A DNA stretch of 62,090 bases from Bacillota bacterium (GCA_012838035.1 DUQB01000116.1:1-62090), one strand, 5' to 3'. Positions 1-10,749 are shown, counted from the stretch's first letter. The notes: a model not told the origin generated them from the letters alone. Translations and numbers: made by a program.

Positions 1-749
1 ACGGCACGCAAACGGTACGGTAAATATCGTATGCCGACTCTTTTCGCTAAGAATTCAATCGCGGCAGTCTGTTGCATGCTGGCTTTGATGGTCTTATCCA
101 CATTGGCCGTCTCGGCGTTAACCAAGCGGTTGATCCGGTTTTTCATGCCTTTTACAATGCGTATATTCTCCAACGCCAGCACAGCCTGATGCGCCTCGAC
201 CAAGCGTAAAAACTCTCCAATCTGTTCACCGTCTTTAATGTAGATGACATAGCCTTGTCTCTTTGGAGTGACCTGCGCTCTTACCCCCAATTCCTCCAGC
301 AGTTGCACCAGACGTTGGGCGCGCTTTCGGTCGCTGAGATTGATCTCCAGGTGATAGGTGCGATCAGGCGTGGTGATGGATCCCGAGGTGAGGAAGACGC
401 CGCGTAAAAAGGCACGTCGACAACAGCGTCGTGTGGGCAGACCATGTTCATCGGGCTGCACTACGACCGGAGGTTCCGTAAGTGATATTCGGTAGCGATA
501 TTGCCGTTTCTGCCGGCGTACCACCAGTGACGGACGATCAAAACCTACCCTCTTTAAGAGCAGAAGCAGTTTGCGAGCAATAGCGGCGCTGCTGTAATCA
601 ACCTCTAGAGTAGACTTGATGGAAGTATGCGTCAGCCCGGCGATTTCCGCTAAGCAACAACACTTCTTCTTAGGGATGATCCGTGTCAGTTCCTCACGTG
701 TTTTAGCAGAAAAAGGCAACGGCATTGCTCTAACCTTCTCATCCTTCAT
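1..749 (-). CDS. whiA: Sporulation transcription regulator WhiA (3' end truncated by window edge)
   Basis: Own translation from ATG at 749 (minus): MKDEKVRAMPLPFSAKTREELTRI...; contains WhiA-like 'ENIRIVKGMKNRINRLVNAETANVDKT'; next to yvcK and rapZ as in the conserved Firmicutes cluster. Absent from the ORF track because it runs off the window. Confidence 0.9.
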   Translation of the reverse strand, partial: MKDEKVRAMPLPFSAKTREELTRIIPKKKCCCLAEIAGLTHTSIKSTLEVDYSSAAIARKLLLLLKRVGFDRPSLVVRRQKRQYRYRISLTEPPVVVQPDEHGLPTRRCCRRAFLRGVFLTSGSITTPDRTYHLEINLSDRKRAQRLVQLLEELGVRAQVTPKRQGYVIYIKDGEQIGEFLRLVEAHQAVLALENIRIVKGMKNRINRLVNAETANVDKTIKASMQQTAAIEFLAKRVGIRYLPYRLRA

Positions 750-770
750 ATCGTACGCACCACACAAGCG

Positions 771-2093
771 TCACTTACGGAAATTCAATAAGTAACGACG
801 TACACGATGATGCTTAGCCAGTTCGAGTACGGCTCCGGCAAGACGTTTAGGATCGTGACGCACCAGGTTCGACTCATTAATGAGCGGCCGCATGACTGGT
901 ATTGCCCCTAAGGCACGTACTTCCGCAGGGTCATTGACCACCGGATACGCGTCTTGGGCGCGATAACGTTTAGCCGATGCTTCGGCAATGGTTGTATTGT
1001 TCATTAGGCAGTAGTGCACGAAATTCGGTCCGACGTGATCCAGGACGGCACGCAAATGATCGGATGCCGTGTAGCCGGCGGTCTCCCCGGGCTGAGTCAT
1101 CACATTACATATGTAAACGCGCACCGCCGCCGATTTCCGGATCTCTTCCACCATCGAGGCGACCAGGAGGTTAGGCATAATGCTGGTATATAAACTGCCT
1201 GGTCCCAGCACAATGATGTCGGCTGCGGCAATCGCCTGCAAGGCTTCATCCAGCGGTTCAACGTCGTGTGGTTCAATAAACACGCGGCGAATGCGTTTAC
1301 CCTCCAGAGGAATGTGGCTCTCCCCCGTCACAACGCAGCCATCTGCATATTCGGCCTTGAGTACGACGGATTCCAACGTACTGGGCAGTACCTTCCCGCG
1401 TATGGCCAGCACCTTGGACGACAACTGGATGGCTTCATCAAAGTCACCGGCGATCTGGTTCATGGCCGTTATGAACAAGTTGCCGAAACTGTGCCCGGAA
1501 AGAGCGTTATCGCCGGGAAAACGGTACTGGAACAACTCTTGCATCAATGGCTCCGCATCCGCCAAAGCGACCAGGGTATTACGAATATCACCCGGCGGTA
1601 GGACGCCGAAGTCTTCTCTCAACCTGCCGGAGCTTCCGCCATCATCGGCCACGGTGACGATAGCTGTGATGTTACTAGTATACTCCTTCAGCCCTCGCAA
1701 CAATGTAGACAGTCCCGTACCGCCGCCTATGGCCACCACATGAGGCCCACGGCGCAGTAAACGGCGAGAGAACATAATATCCACCACGTTGTTCGCTCTG
1801 CCGGGATCGAGCTCAAAAAGCAGCGTACGTATTGTTTGCCGTATTCCTACCGAAGCAAGCGTTACGCCCATAAGCAGGAATACGATCGCCACAATCGTCG
1901 TCGCGAATGGTGGTAACCGTCCGGTCACTTGGTAAAGCAAGGCCAACACGTTGCGCTCAAAAAGAGTGAGAATTTCCACTCCGGCAAGCAGCCAAAAGCC
2001 CCCGCTGATAAGCATAATGCCGACGGCTAACAGGAGGACCCACCGCTTTACATTCATTCCCGGGTATAACCACTTTATGACCTGGAGTGACAT
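771..2093 (-). CDS. yvcK: YvcK-family gluconeogenesis factor / UDP-GlcNAc-binding protein with N-terminal TM segments
   Basis: GGGTGLSTLLRGLKEYTSNITAIVTVADDGGSSGRLR motif; whiA-yvcK-rapZ synteny. Confidence 0.95.
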   Translation of the reverse strand: MSLQVIKWLYPGMNVKRWVLLLAVGIMLISGGFWLLAGVEILTLFERNVLALLYQVTGRLPPFATTIVAIVFLLMGVTLASVGIRQTIRTLLFELDPGRANNVVDIMFSRRLLRRGPHVVAIGGGTGLSTLLRGLKEYTSNITAIVTVADDGGSSGRLREDFGVLPPGDIRNTLVALADAEPLMQELFQYRFPGDNALSGHSFGNLFITAMNQIAGDFDEAIQLSSKVLAIRGKVLPSTLESVVLKAEYADGCVVTGESHIPLEGKRIRRVFIEPHDVEPLDEALQAIAAADIIVLGPGSLYTSIMPNLLVASMVEEIRKSAAVRVYICNVMTQPGETAGYTASDHLRAVLDHVGPNFVHYCLMNNTTIAEASAKRYRAQDAYPVVNDPAEVRALGAIPVMRPLINESNLVRHDPKRLAGAVLELAKHHRVRRYLLNFRK

Positions 2094-2142
2094 TTCGCAT
2101 CCCTGCCGTTAACCAGATATTCTTCCTGAAAACGACGGTCAC

Positions 2143-3033
2143 TTAGACGACACTGTCGACATGTGATTGATCATCACTGATGTCTCGATGGTCGATGCGC
2201 GTTTGGTAACCCAACGAACGCACAAAATGACCAAGATTGTTTGCTACGGCCACCGAACGATGCTGGCCCCCGGTACATCCTACGCCGATGATGAGGTGCG
2301 TTTTCCCCTCGTTGACAAACTGCGGCAAAAGAAAGCTGAGCAAATCGGTGACTTTTTCCACAAACCGTTGAGTATTGGGCCAGCAAAACACGTACTCTTC
2401 CACCGCGGGATCATTACCCGTCAAAGGCTTTAGAGAAGCAACATAATGCGGATTAGGCAAAAAGCGCACGTCAAAGATCATGTCCGCATCGAGCGGTATG
2501 CCGTTTTTAAAGCCGAAGGAGACAATGGCCACTGAGAGCGACTCCGAATCGCGCTCCCCGAAAAAGCGTTTGATTTCCGCATGCATCTGTCGGGTACTCA
2601 TGTGTGTCGTATCTATAATGTGATGAGCCCTTCCCCGCACGCCTTCCAGCCTAAGGCGCTCCGTAGCCAAGCTGTCTACGATCCGGCCCTGCGGCGCCAG
2701 AGGATGTCTGCGCCGGGTCTCTTTGTAGCGCCGGACCAATGCTTCCTGCGATGCCTCCAGATAGAGAATCTGGTATGGAATAGCCTTACTTTCGAGTTCG
2801 TTGAGGGCTTCGAACAGCGAGTTAAAGAACTCACCACCACGGATATCGCATACAACCACCACTCGGTTGACACGCTCAGCTGACTGAACGCAGAGTTCGG
2901 CAAATTTCGGCACTAAAGCCGGTGGCAGGTTATCGACGCAAAAGTAACCCATATCTTCAAAGCAGCGCATGGCCTCCGATTTACCTGCGCCCGAAAGCCC
3001 AGTAATGATAACGAATTTCAGGTTTGCTGACAT
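2143..3033 (-). CDS. rapZ: RNase adapter protein RapZ (YvcJ), P-loop nucleotide-binding
   Basis: VIITGLSGAGKSEAMRCFEDMGYFCVDNLPPALV and C-terminal IGVGCTGGQHRSV. Confidence 0.96.
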   Translation of the reverse strand: MSANLKFVIITGLSGAGKSEAMRCFEDMGYFCVDNLPPALVPKFAELCVQSAERVNRVVVVCDIRGGEFFNSLFEALNELESKAIPYQILYLEASQEALVRRYKETRRRHPLAPQGRIVDSLATERLRLEGVRGRAHHIIDTTHMSTRQMHAEIKRFFGERDSESLSVAIVSFGFKNGIPLDADMIFDVRFLPNPHYVASLKPLTGNDPAVEEYVFCWPNTQRFVEKVTDLLSFLLPQFVNEGKTHLIIGVGCTGGQHRSVAVANNLGHFVRSLGYQTRIDHRDISDDQSHVDSVV

Positions 3034-3126
3034 ATCGGCACCTCAGCCATTGCTCCTAACAGAGCGTCTAGATAGAGTGACCTGTCTCACATCAACCGAC
3101 GGAAGCTGACCGCTACGAAAGATTCC

Positions 3127-3888
3127 TTATCTTCTGCGCCATTCCCTGCCCTGCGGCGAGACATTTAGTATTTGCTGCGGATCCAGCCCTGCCTGCCGAG
3201 CCAAATTCCACCCAGCCGTCAGATCGCCTACTCGCCTCGGTTCGTGCGCATCGCTGCCTATGGCGAAGAGGACGCCGGTTTCAGCTGCTCGCCTTAGATA
3301 ATCACAGGTGGTATGCCGGTGTCCGCTGTTGATTTCCATAGCCGTGCCCGTCACAACGCAGGCTTTTGCTAATTCCCGCGTGTCGATGGGCAAACGATAG
3401 CCCGGATGCGTTACAATATGCACGCGATTGCGATGAACGGCCGCCACCAGCATATCCGTATTCTTCACCAAAGCTTGTCGTTCACCCTGCCGGCAAACTT
3501 TGGCCATAATATTACTATACGCGATCGGCATGGCCCGCCAAAGCGAGCGCGGCTTCACCAAAATATGCAAGCCTATAAGCAGTAGATCAAAAACGTCCTG
3601 CATCGGCAGGGGGATATCGATGGTTCCATCGGTATCAATGACGTTGGCCTCAGCGGCATACAACACCTTCACACCTGATACCTGCCGTTTGGCCTCCTCA
3701 ATGTCGCTGCGGATACAGGCAAATGTATCGAGGTTCCCTACACCTACGCCAAAAAGATTGGCCGGACCGTGATCAGCTATTGCAATCTCCTTCAGCCCGC
3801 GACGCTGTGCGGCATACGCATTGTCCAGCACTGTCCCCACACCATGACTATAGCATGTATGCGTGTGCCAATCGGCATAGAAACGCAA
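3127..3888 (-). CDS. PHP-domain phosphoesterase (histidinol-phosphatase-like/YcdX type)
   Basis: DWHTHTCYSHG, IADHG, SDAHEPRRVG metal-binding motifs of the PHP family. Confidence 0.88.
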   Translation of the reverse strand: MRFYADWHTHTCYSHGVGTVLDNAYAAQRRGLKEIAIADHGPANLFGVGVGNLDTFACIRSDIEEAKRQVSGVKVLYAAEANVIDTDGTIDIPLPMQDVFDLLLIGLHILVKPRSLWRAMPIAYSNIMAKVCRQGERQALVKNTDMLVAAVHRNRVHIVTHPGYRLPIDTRELAKACVVTGTAMEINSGHRHTTCDYLRRAAETGVLFAIGSDAHEPRRVGDLTAGWNLARQAGLDPQQILNVSPQGREWRRR

Positions 3889-3915
3889 TTAGTAAACCAC
3901 CTCCTTCCGCGGGCT

Positions 3916-5928
3916 CTACAAATCAAGCTCCAGAGGCGCTCGAGCGAACTCTTCCGCCCATAAACGCAACAGTTCCGCCACACTCCAGGCTTGAGCCGGA
4001 CACCCTGCCGGCAAATGAGGCGAATCGCCGGAAAAGATCTCTGAGATGTGACCTAAGCCTGCTTGTTCTAAATGATCGAACAGCGGCGCCAACAAGAGGC
4101 GTGCCTGGTTCAGCTGCCGTCGCCCCGCACCGTGCGTCTTAATGTAGGCAGAGATAAACGGCCCCATCAGCCAGGCCCAGACCGTCCCTTGGTGATAAGC
4201 GCCATCGCGCTGCCATTGATCTCCTGCATACACGCCGCGGTACCGGGTATCTGTAGCGGCCAGCGAGCGTATCCCCATGGGAGTGAGGAGTTCTTGCCAT
4301 ACTCTTCTTACCGCCCGTACGGCGTCTTTACCGGTAAAAACAGGGTATGGCAAACTCATGGCAAAGAGTTGATTAGGCCGCAGACTGGCATCGACCTGAC
4401 CTGCAGCGTCAACTACGTCCGCCAGGTAGTCCCGTTCGGCATCCCAAAAGGTGGCGGCGAAATGTCGTTTGGTCAGTTCCGCCTGTTCATAACACAAAGT
4501 GCTGAAACGCTTATCCCAGCGCGAACAAAGCGCAGCCGCACTGCGCAACGCGTTGTACCAAAGAGCGCTGATCTCCACAGGAAAACCTTGCCGCGGAGTG
4601 ACTACCCAATCACCGACCTTCGCATCCATCCAAGTCAACTGCGTATTTGCTGCGCCGGCATGGACCAATCCCCGTTTGTCCACTTGGATATTGAACCTGG
4701 TTCCCGCCAGATACCCGGTAATAATGGCTTTGATGACGGGCCAAATCGGCTCCAAGTCGGCCGGAGAGTTAGTATGGGTTACATAGCGCTCACAGGCATA
4801 AATAAACCAAAGCGCGGCATCTACGGTATTATACTCCGGTGTGCTATGCCGATCGGGAAAGCGATTGGGAATCAAACCATCCTGGGCGGCTGCGGCAAAG
4901 GTCTTTAAGGTGGAAAGAGCTTCCTCTGCACGCCCTGTAGCTAGCAGAAGACCGGGCAAAGCAATCATGGTGTCTCTGCCCCAATCGGTAAACCACGGAT
5001 ATCCGGCAATAATACTTGTCGTCCTGCCGCGCCGGATCACAAAGGCATCGGCAGCCAGCGTCAGTAGGGCTGCGACTCCCGGCGGATGTTGCGCTAACGC
5101 CAACAAGCGTTCTTGCTCTTCCGCTACACGCGTAAACGCTTGCCGTCCGTATGCTTCCACACCGGCGGCTGATGCAGCGTAATCTGGTTCTTCCGCCGTG
5201 ATCACCAGGTAGATATCTCTATCCCAGTTGGTGAACGTGATCCGCCCCGGTGCGAACAGATCTTCTTCATCATCCAAACCGCGGGCAGATTCAGCCGGAT
5301 ACCGCACATTCTCATACCAGACTTCTTCTGGAGAAAACTCCCCTGCATTGCAACCTAGCCAAGTCGTCGGCATATCTGCAGCGGAGGAAACGATTAGACA
5401 CTGATTCTTTTGAGATACATGGAAACATTCCGGAGTGGCCCGACGCGTAGCATGGTAGTCTCTACCGGCAAAGAGCGGACGTATCACCAGTTGCATGTTC
5501 TTCCCGTCTCCTGCCGCCAAACGGTAGCGCACCACTGTGGTATTGGCGCCTTTAACCATGGTAAGCTGTTTTTCGATAATCCAATCACCGGCTGTATAGA
5601 TCCATGTTGGGTATGGATACGGCGTGAAACGGTGCAGATGGGTATAACCCTGAGGGTGAATCACGTCGTCGGGATACCAAGCTGCGCCTAAAGACCAGCT
5701 TCGGTCGCCTTGCCGGACTTCCTCCAGCAGTTGGGCTAGTAGTACAAAGCGGTTTTCAACCTTCGGGGCCGCCAACAAAACGGCATGGTACCGCCGGGTG
5801 TTGATGCCGCCTACCGTACCCGAGGCAAAACCGCCTAATCCATTGGTAGAGAGCCACTCGTAGGTTACAGCCTGTTGGGGTTGTTGCACGGATGGTCCGG
5901 AAACAGCAATTTGTCGCAATGCGGTCAC
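3916..5928 (-). CDS. Glycogen debranching enzyme / amylo-alpha-1,6-glucosidase
   Basis: EWLSTNGLGGFASGTVGGINTRRYHAVLLAA N-terminus and AGYPWFTDWGRDTMIALPGLLLATGR of bacterial/archaeal GDE. Confidence 0.92.
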   Translation of the reverse strand: MTALRQIAVSGPSVQQPQQAVTYEWLSTNGLGGFASGTVGGINTRRYHAVLLAAPKVENRFVLLAQLLEEVRQGDRSWSLGAAWYPDDVIHPQGYTHLHRFTPYPYPTWIYTAGDWIIEKQLTMVKGANTTVVRYRLAAGDGKNMQLVIRPLFAGRDYHATRRATPECFHVSQKNQCLIVSSAADMPTTWLGCNAGEFSPEEVWYENVRYPAESARGLDDEEDLFAPGRITFTNWDRDIYLVITAEEPDYAASAAGVEAYGRQAFTRVAEEQERLLALAQHPPGVAALLTLAADAFVIRRGRTTSIIAGYPWFTDWGRDTMIALPGLLLATGRAEEALSTLKTFAAAAQDGLIPNRFPDRHSTPEYNTVDAALWFIYACERYVTHTNSPADLEPIWPVIKAIITGYLAGTRFNIQVDKRGLVHAGAANTQLTWMDAKVGDWVVTPRQGFPVEISALWYNALRSAAALCSRWDKRFSTLCYEQAELTKRHFAATFWDAERDYLADVVDAAGQVDASLRPNQLFAMSLPYPVFTGKDAVRAVRRVWQELLTPMGIRSLAATDTRYRGVYAGDQWQRDGAYHQGTVWAWLMGPFISAYIKTHGAGRRQLNQARLLLAPLFDHLEQAGLGHISEIFSGDSPHLPAGCPAQAWSVAELLRLWAEEFARAPLELDL

Positions 5929-6030
5929 ACATCCTTACGAGATTCAATTAGGCAACCTGGTGATGCGATAAGGGCACCCCAGATTAGGCTTTGCCATTCG
6001 CGGTCAGAAATTGCGCTATACGGCAAAGAA

Positions 6031-6052
6031 GGCGCCTCACGTCCGAGGCGCC
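6031..6052 (-). terminator. Rho-independent terminator downstream of lpdA
   Basis: Inverted repeat GGCGCCTC-acgtcc-GAGGCGCC; followed on the minus strand by TTCTTTG. Confidence 0.75.
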
Positions 6053-6100
6053 CTTTCATCACTCATTATTCATCTTTCGTCATAGGTGATTCTACCTGCG

Positions 6101-7492
6101 CTAAGCATGGATAGTCTGGTTGTTGATCCCCTCGGCAGCTTCCAAAACCGCCTCGGCCAAAGTGGGGTGGGCATGTATGGTGCGCGTCAGGTGATTTACA
6201 GTAAGTTGGTTGCGAACTGCCAAAGCCAGCTCCGCAATTAAATTGGACGCTTGGTCGCCGATAATATGCGCGCCTACTATCTGTTGATTATCTTTGCGAG
6301 CGATAATTTTGACAAAACCTGCCGTATGACCCGCAGCCACTGCTTTCCCGCTTGCCATAAACGAAAACTTGGCGCTGACGATCTCCATACCGGCCTCAGC
6401 CGCGGATTCCACGGTCACCCCCACGGCCGCAACCTCCGGAGTGGTGAATACTACCGCCGGTACCGCACTATAATCCATCACTTCCTGCGCATCGCCTAAA
6501 CATTGATGCGCGGCGACAATGCCTTGGTACGAGGCTACATGCGCCAGTTTCCATGGTGAGCTACAGGCATCGCCGACAGCATAGATGTGCGGAACCGCGG
6601 TTTGCATACGATCATCGACGATGATTTCGGCTTTTTCGTTTACACTCAAACCGGCCTTCTCCAGGTTGAGACCGGTCGTGTTAGCCCGTCGTCCGACGGC
6701 CACCAGTACTATATCGCCGGAAACGGACTTCCCGTTTTCCATCTGTACGGTAACCTGCATGTCATCCTTAACGACTTCAGACACCTTAACGCCTGTAAGC
6801 AGCTTGATACCTTGTCGTTTCAGATAACTCGCCAACTGCCGTACCAGTTCCTTATCCATCTGCGGTAGAATGGTAGGCAGCGCTTCAACCACGGTTACCT
6901 GCGTACCTAAACTCTGAAAAATGGAAGCGTATTCACAGCCGATGACGCCTCCGCCGATAATCACCATAGAGCGCGGTAACTTATCGAGATGGAGCAACTC
7001 ATCGGAAGTCACAACACGACTACCGTCATAGGCAAAAGCGGGAAACACCATAGGTTTGCTGCCCGGAGCCAGGATGAACTTATCAGCGGTGACGATGGTG
7101 GTTTGACCTGCCGCTTGTACACTAAGCGTATGTGGATCGTTGAAAGCGGCCCTACCTTGTATGCAGGTGATCTTACGCTTGCGCATAAGATACTCGATAC
7201 CCTGCACCAAGCGATCCACCACGCCTTTGGTGCGAGATATCATGGCTGGGAAGTCTATTTGCACGTCTCCGACGATGATGCCGTATTCTGCGGCCTGCTT
7301 TACGGCCAAGTACTTCTCAACGCTCGCCACCAACGCCTTAGTGGGAATGCATCCTCGGTTAAGGCATGTGCCGCCGATTTTATCACGCTCGATCAAACAT
7401 ACACGCGCCCCCAGTTGCGCTGCACGAATGGCAGCCACATATCCGCCCGGGCCGGCTCCTACTACAGCGACGTCAAAATGGCTCGATTCCAT
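6101..7492 (-). CDS. lpdA: Dihydrolipoyl dehydrogenase (E3)
   Basis: DVAVVGAGPGGYVAAIRAAQLGARVCLIERDKIGGTCLNRGCIPTKAL; CxxxxC redox motif; C-terminal HAHPTLAEAVLEAA. Confidence 0.96.
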   Translation of the reverse strand: MESSHFDVAVVGAGPGGYVAAIRAAQLGARVCLIERDKIGGTCLNRGCIPTKALVASVEKYLAVKQAAEYGIIVGDVQIDFPAMISRTKGVVDRLVQGIEYLMRKRKITCIQGRAAFNDPHTLSVQAAGQTTIVTADKFILAPGSKPMVFPAFAYDGSRVVTSDELLHLDKLPRSMVIIGGGVIGCEYASIFQSLGTQVTVVEALPTILPQMDKELVRQLASYLKRQGIKLLTGVKVSEVVKDDMQVTVQMENGKSVSGDIVLVAVGRRANTTGLNLEKAGLSVNEKAEIIVDDRMQTAVPHIYAVGDACSSPWKLAHVASYQGIVAAHQCLGDAQEVMDYSAVPAVVFTTPEVAAVGVTVESAAEAGMEIVSAKFSFMASGKAVAAGHTAGFVKIIARKDNQQIVGAHIIGDQASNLIAELALAVRNQLTVNHLTRTIHAHPTLAEAVLEAAEGINNQTIHA

Positions 7493-7595
7493 GCTTCAAC
7501 CTCGCTTCCTTATCAGTCAACTCATTATAGCTAGGCCTTTACAACACTGTCAAACAAAGGTCGACTTACCATATGACCGCCTTACCGCCCCTGTT

Positions 7596-7647
7596 TGACA
7601 AATAAGATGACACATAGTTGACACCTGCTCTACACGCCTGATAGAAT
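7596..7647 (+). promoter_or_regulatory. Putative glnRA promoter and GlnR-type operator
   Basis: TTGACA (7618-7623) -18 bp- TAGAAT (7642-7647); TGACA repeats at 7596, 7608 and 7619; TGACA-AATAAGA-TGACA is one mismatch from the TGTNA-N7-TNACA GlnR/TnrA consensus. Confidence 0.5.
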
Positions 7648-7718
7648 GGCTTAAACCTACTTGCATCATGACGACGAGAAAACCGGCTTCTCGCGCTCAA
7701 AACGGAGGAGGTTGCCAG

Positions 7719-8144
7719 ATGGGACCGGTGGAAAAAGATGTTCCTTTGTATCCAATCGGCATTGTGCAAGAACTTGTCGATCTCTCCGGCCGACAGATAC
7801 GCTATTATGAGAAGAAGGGGTTGATTTCTCCCGGTCGTACCAAAGGTAATCAACGTTTGTACAGCCAGAACGATATCGATGCCTTATCACGCATCAAACA
7901 GCTGATGGCGGAAGGACTGACACTAGAGGGCGTTCGGCAACAGCTTGAGGCAAATAAGGCAGGTATGCCCACTACGTCTGAACAACCGGACGCGATCGTT
8001 GCTAAGAGCCCGACACTAATGCGCTCCCAATTGGTCAGTCAGATAGACTCTCTCTATCCTGTGCGCAACCAAGCCGCACTGGTCCGCCTACTTGCGGCAC
8101 GGCGCGCCCTAAAAGACGAAAACGAACACCAAAGAACCACTTGA
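7719..8144 (+). CDS. glnR: MerR-family transcriptional regulator, GlnR-like
   Basis: [49 protein letters not shown]; immediately upstream of glnA; start moved from 7668 to 7719 because GGAGGAGG precedes that ATG. Confidence 0.88.
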   Translation: MGPVEKDVPLYPIGIVQELVDLSGRQIRYYEKKGLISPGRTKGNQRLYSQNDIDALSRIKQLMAEGLTLEGVRQQLEANKAGMPTTSEQPDAIVAKSPTLMRSQLVSQIDSLYPVRNQAALVRLLAARRALKDENEHQRTT

Positions 8145-8181
8145 TCCGACACAGTATGTTTTACACTTAGGAGGTACGTTT

Positions 8182-9519
8182 TTGGTCCGCTTTACAAAAG
8201 AGGATATTCTACGCCTTGCCGAAGAACAGCATGTAAAATTCGTGCGCCTACAGTTTACCGATATCTTGGGTATATTAAAAAACGTCGCTATTCCAGTCAG
8301 CCAACTCGAGAGAGCCTTGGCGAACGAGATAATGTTTGACGGTTCATCTATCGAAGGCTTCACGCGTATTGAAGAATCGGACATGAATCTGCGTCCCGAT
8401 TACAATACATACACCACTTTTCCCTGGCGCAACGGCGGACGCGGTAGTGTGGCGCGCCTGATCTGCGACGTTTATCTGCCGAATAATGAGCCGTTTCCCG
8501 GTGACCCGCGCTATGTACTCAAGCAGGTGTTGGCCGAGGCTGAAAGCCTAGGGTTTAACGTGATGGTAGGTCCGGAGTGCGAGTTTTTTCTCTTCCGAAG
8601 AGACCCCGAAGGCCGTCCCATCCCTATCACGCACGACGAAGCCGGGTATTTCGACTTAGGCCCCGTGGACAAGGGTGAAGATTCCCGTCGGGACATCGTT
8701 CTCGCACTGGAAGAGATGGGTTTCGAAGTGGAGACGTCGCACCATGAAGTAGCGCAAGGCCAACATGAAATCGACTTCAAGTACGACGATGCCCTAACCG
8801 CAGCAGACCAAGTGGCGACGTTCAAGTTTGTTACACGCATTGTCGCCAGCAACCACGATTTGCATGCCACGTTCATGCCTAAACCTTTGTTCGGCGTATG
8901 CGGCAGTGGTATGCACACGAACATCTCGCTATTTACGGCAGGCGGACAAAATGCTTTTTACGATCCGGAGATGCCGTTTCAGCTTTCGCAAGTCTGTCGC
9001 TGGTTTATCGGCGGCATGTTGGCTCATGCTCCGGGATATACCCTGATTACCAACCCCTTGGTGAACTCGTATAAACGATTGGTTCCCGGGTATGAAGCGC
9101 CTTGTTATATCTCGTGGTCGGCGCAAAACCGCAGCGCATTGATTCGCATTCCCTCGAGTCGGGGAAAAGGGACGCGTGTGGAATTGCGATCGCCGGATCC
9201 GGCCTGCAACCCCTATTTAGCCTTTGCCGCCGTCATAGCCGCCGGTTTGGACGGTATACGCAACAAAATTGAACCGCCTGAATCCTTGAATAGAAATATC
9301 TATACGATGTCGCCCGAAGCTCGTGCTGCAGCAGGAGTCGCGAACTTGCCCGGCTCTTTAGCGGAAGCCATCGATGCCTTCGAACGTGATGAAGTGATTA
9401 AAGCCGCTTTAGGGCCGCATATCGTCGATCTACTTCTCGAGGCTAAGCATATTGAATGGGATGTGTATCGCAGCCAAGTGCATAGTTGGGAACTCGACCA
9501 GTACCTAGGCGTATTCTAG
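8182..9519 (+). CDS. glnA: Type I glutamine synthetase (TTG start, AGGAGG RBS)
   Basis: [55 protein letters not shown]. Confidence 0.98.
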   Translation: MVRFTKEDILRLAEEQHVKFVRLQFTDILGILKNVAIPVSQLERALANEIMFDGSSIEGFTRIEESDMNLRPDYNTYTTFPWRNGGRGSVARLICDVYLPNNEPFPGDPRYVLKQVLAEAESLGFNVMVGPECEFFLFRRDPEGRPIPITHDEAGYFDLGPVDKGEDSRRDIVLALEEMGFEVETSHHEVAQGQHEIDFKYDDALTAADQVATFKFVTRIVASNHDLHATFMPKPLFGVCGSGMHTNISLFTAGGQNAFYDPEMPFQLSQVCRWFIGGMLAHAPGYTLITNPLVNSYKRLVPGYEAPCYISWSAQNRSALIRIPSSRGKGTRVELRSPDPACNPYLAFAAVIAAGLDGIRNKIEPPESLNRNIYTMSPEARAAAGVANLPGSLAEAIDAFERDEVIKAALGPHIVDLLLEAKHIEWDVYRSQVHSWELDQYLGVF

Positions 9520-9525
9520 AAGTGT

Positions 9526-9576
9526 GGCAATGCGAGCACTCGCAAACCCGCATGGTCGGCGGGTACTCGCATTGCC
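9526..9576. terminator. Hairpin between convergent glnA and alr
   Basis: 11-bp inverted repeat GGCAATGCGAG (9526-9536) / CTCGCATTGCC (9566-9576); no long T tract. Confidence 0.45.
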
Positions 9577-9591
9577 TGCCATAACCGCGGT

Positions 9592-10749
9592 TTACACCGA
9601 TGTATACCACCTGGGGACTCTCCGGCTAATGCCGCACACAATCTCATAATTGATGGTGCCGCTCCAGGCAGCCCAGTCGTCGGCGGTTATCTCTTCGTCG
9701 CCTTGCTTGCCCATGAGCACCACGGGCGTGCCGATGGCGATTTCCTGCCTGCCCATATCCACCATGCATTGATCCATACAGATGCTGCCGACCACCGGAT
9801 AACGTCGTCCCTGGATGAGAACCGCTGCTCGGTGACTCATACGCCGCGTATATCCGTCGGCGTAACCTACCGGCAGCACGACAATGGTCGTGTCGGAGGA
9901 GGTTTTATATGTTGCTCCGTAGCCGACCGACGCACCTTGAGGCAAATGACGTACCGCAACGACCTCCGTCTCCAACGTCATGGCCGGGCGTAAGTCCAAA
10001 ACACGCGTCAGATGAGGCGACGGCGCTAAGCCGTATAATGCGATGCCCGCCCTAACAAGATTCATCTCCTCCATTGTCAGCGCCAACTGCATGATGGCCG
10101 CACTGTTCCCGGCATGCCGCCACGGGAGGTCTATACCCTGCCCCTTCAGAGCATGCAGCGTTTGACGGAACAGCGTCAGTTGCTGCAATGCGAAGGTGGT
10201 ATCTTCCGCATCAGCAGTCGCCAGGTGGGTGTAAACGCCTTGCAAATATACGCCGCCCTGTTTGGCCTGCATAGCGATTCTGACGGCCTCATCGGGCAAA
10301 AAACCCAGACGAGTCATCCCGGTATCGACTTTTAAATGCACGGGGATGCGCCGCCCGGCAGCCGCAGCTGTCAGCAAACCTGCCAACCCGGGGAGCGTAG
10401 CCAGTGTCGCCGTCAATTGCCACTCATAATAGTAGTGAGCGCAAGCTGGTGCAAACGCTCCCAAGACCAAGATAGGAGCAGTAATACCAGCTTTTCTTAG
10501 CACCACGCCTTCAGTGGGCAACGCCACGCCTAACCACGTGGCGCCTGCGGCTAAGGCAGCCTTAGCGACCGGAATTGCCCCATGACCATAACCGTCCGCT
10601 TTGACGATCGCCATCAACTCCGGCTTGTGTCCATCCATAGCGGCAGCTTTTTGTAGCGAACGCGTGTTTTCTGCAATCGCCGCCAAATCCACAATGGCTC
10701 GCAAACGGCGACATTGCCCCAATTCGCACCCGTGTGTTTGCACCGTCAT
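9592..10749 (-). CDS. alr: Alanine racemase
   Basis: AIVKADGYGHGAIPVAKAAL PLP-lysine motif; VGSICMDQCMVDMG. Confidence 0.97.
   Translation of the reverse strand: MTVQTHGCELGQCRRLRAIVDLAAIAENTRSLQKAAAMDGHKPELMAIVKADGYGHGAIPVAKAALAAGATWLGVALPTEGVVLRKAGITAPILVLGAFAPACAHYYYEWQLTATLATLPGLAGLLTAAAAGRRIPVHLKVDTGMTRLGFLPDEAVRIAMQAKQGGVYLQGVYTHLATADAEDTTFALQQLTLFRQTLHALKGQGIDLPWRHAGNSAAIMQLALTMEEMNLVRAGIALYGLAPSPHLTRVLDLRPAMTLETEVVAVRHLPQGASVGYGATYKTSSDTTIVVLPVGYADGYTRRMSHRAAVLIQGRRYPVVGSICMDQCMVDMGRQEIAIGTPVVLMGKQGDEEITADDWAAWSGTINYEIVCGISRRVPRWYTSV

Noticed and set aside
977-1743. Plus-strand ORFs of 65-187 aa overlapping yvcK (and similar ORFs of 60-280 aa opposite nearly every minus-strand gene)
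   Set aside because: Antisense frames inside strongly supported genes, with low-complexity or unfamiliar translations; the GC-rich third-position pattern opens these frames. Not independent genes.
4072-4908. 278-aa plus-strand ORF antisense to the glycogen debranching enzyme
   Set aside because: Longest shadow ORF, but no recognisable domain and fully inside a clear GDE coding sequence.
9526-9576. REP/mobile-element interpretation of the glnA-alr inverted repeat
   Set aside because: Only one copy noticed in the window and it sits between convergent genes; a shared terminator-like hairpin is simpler.
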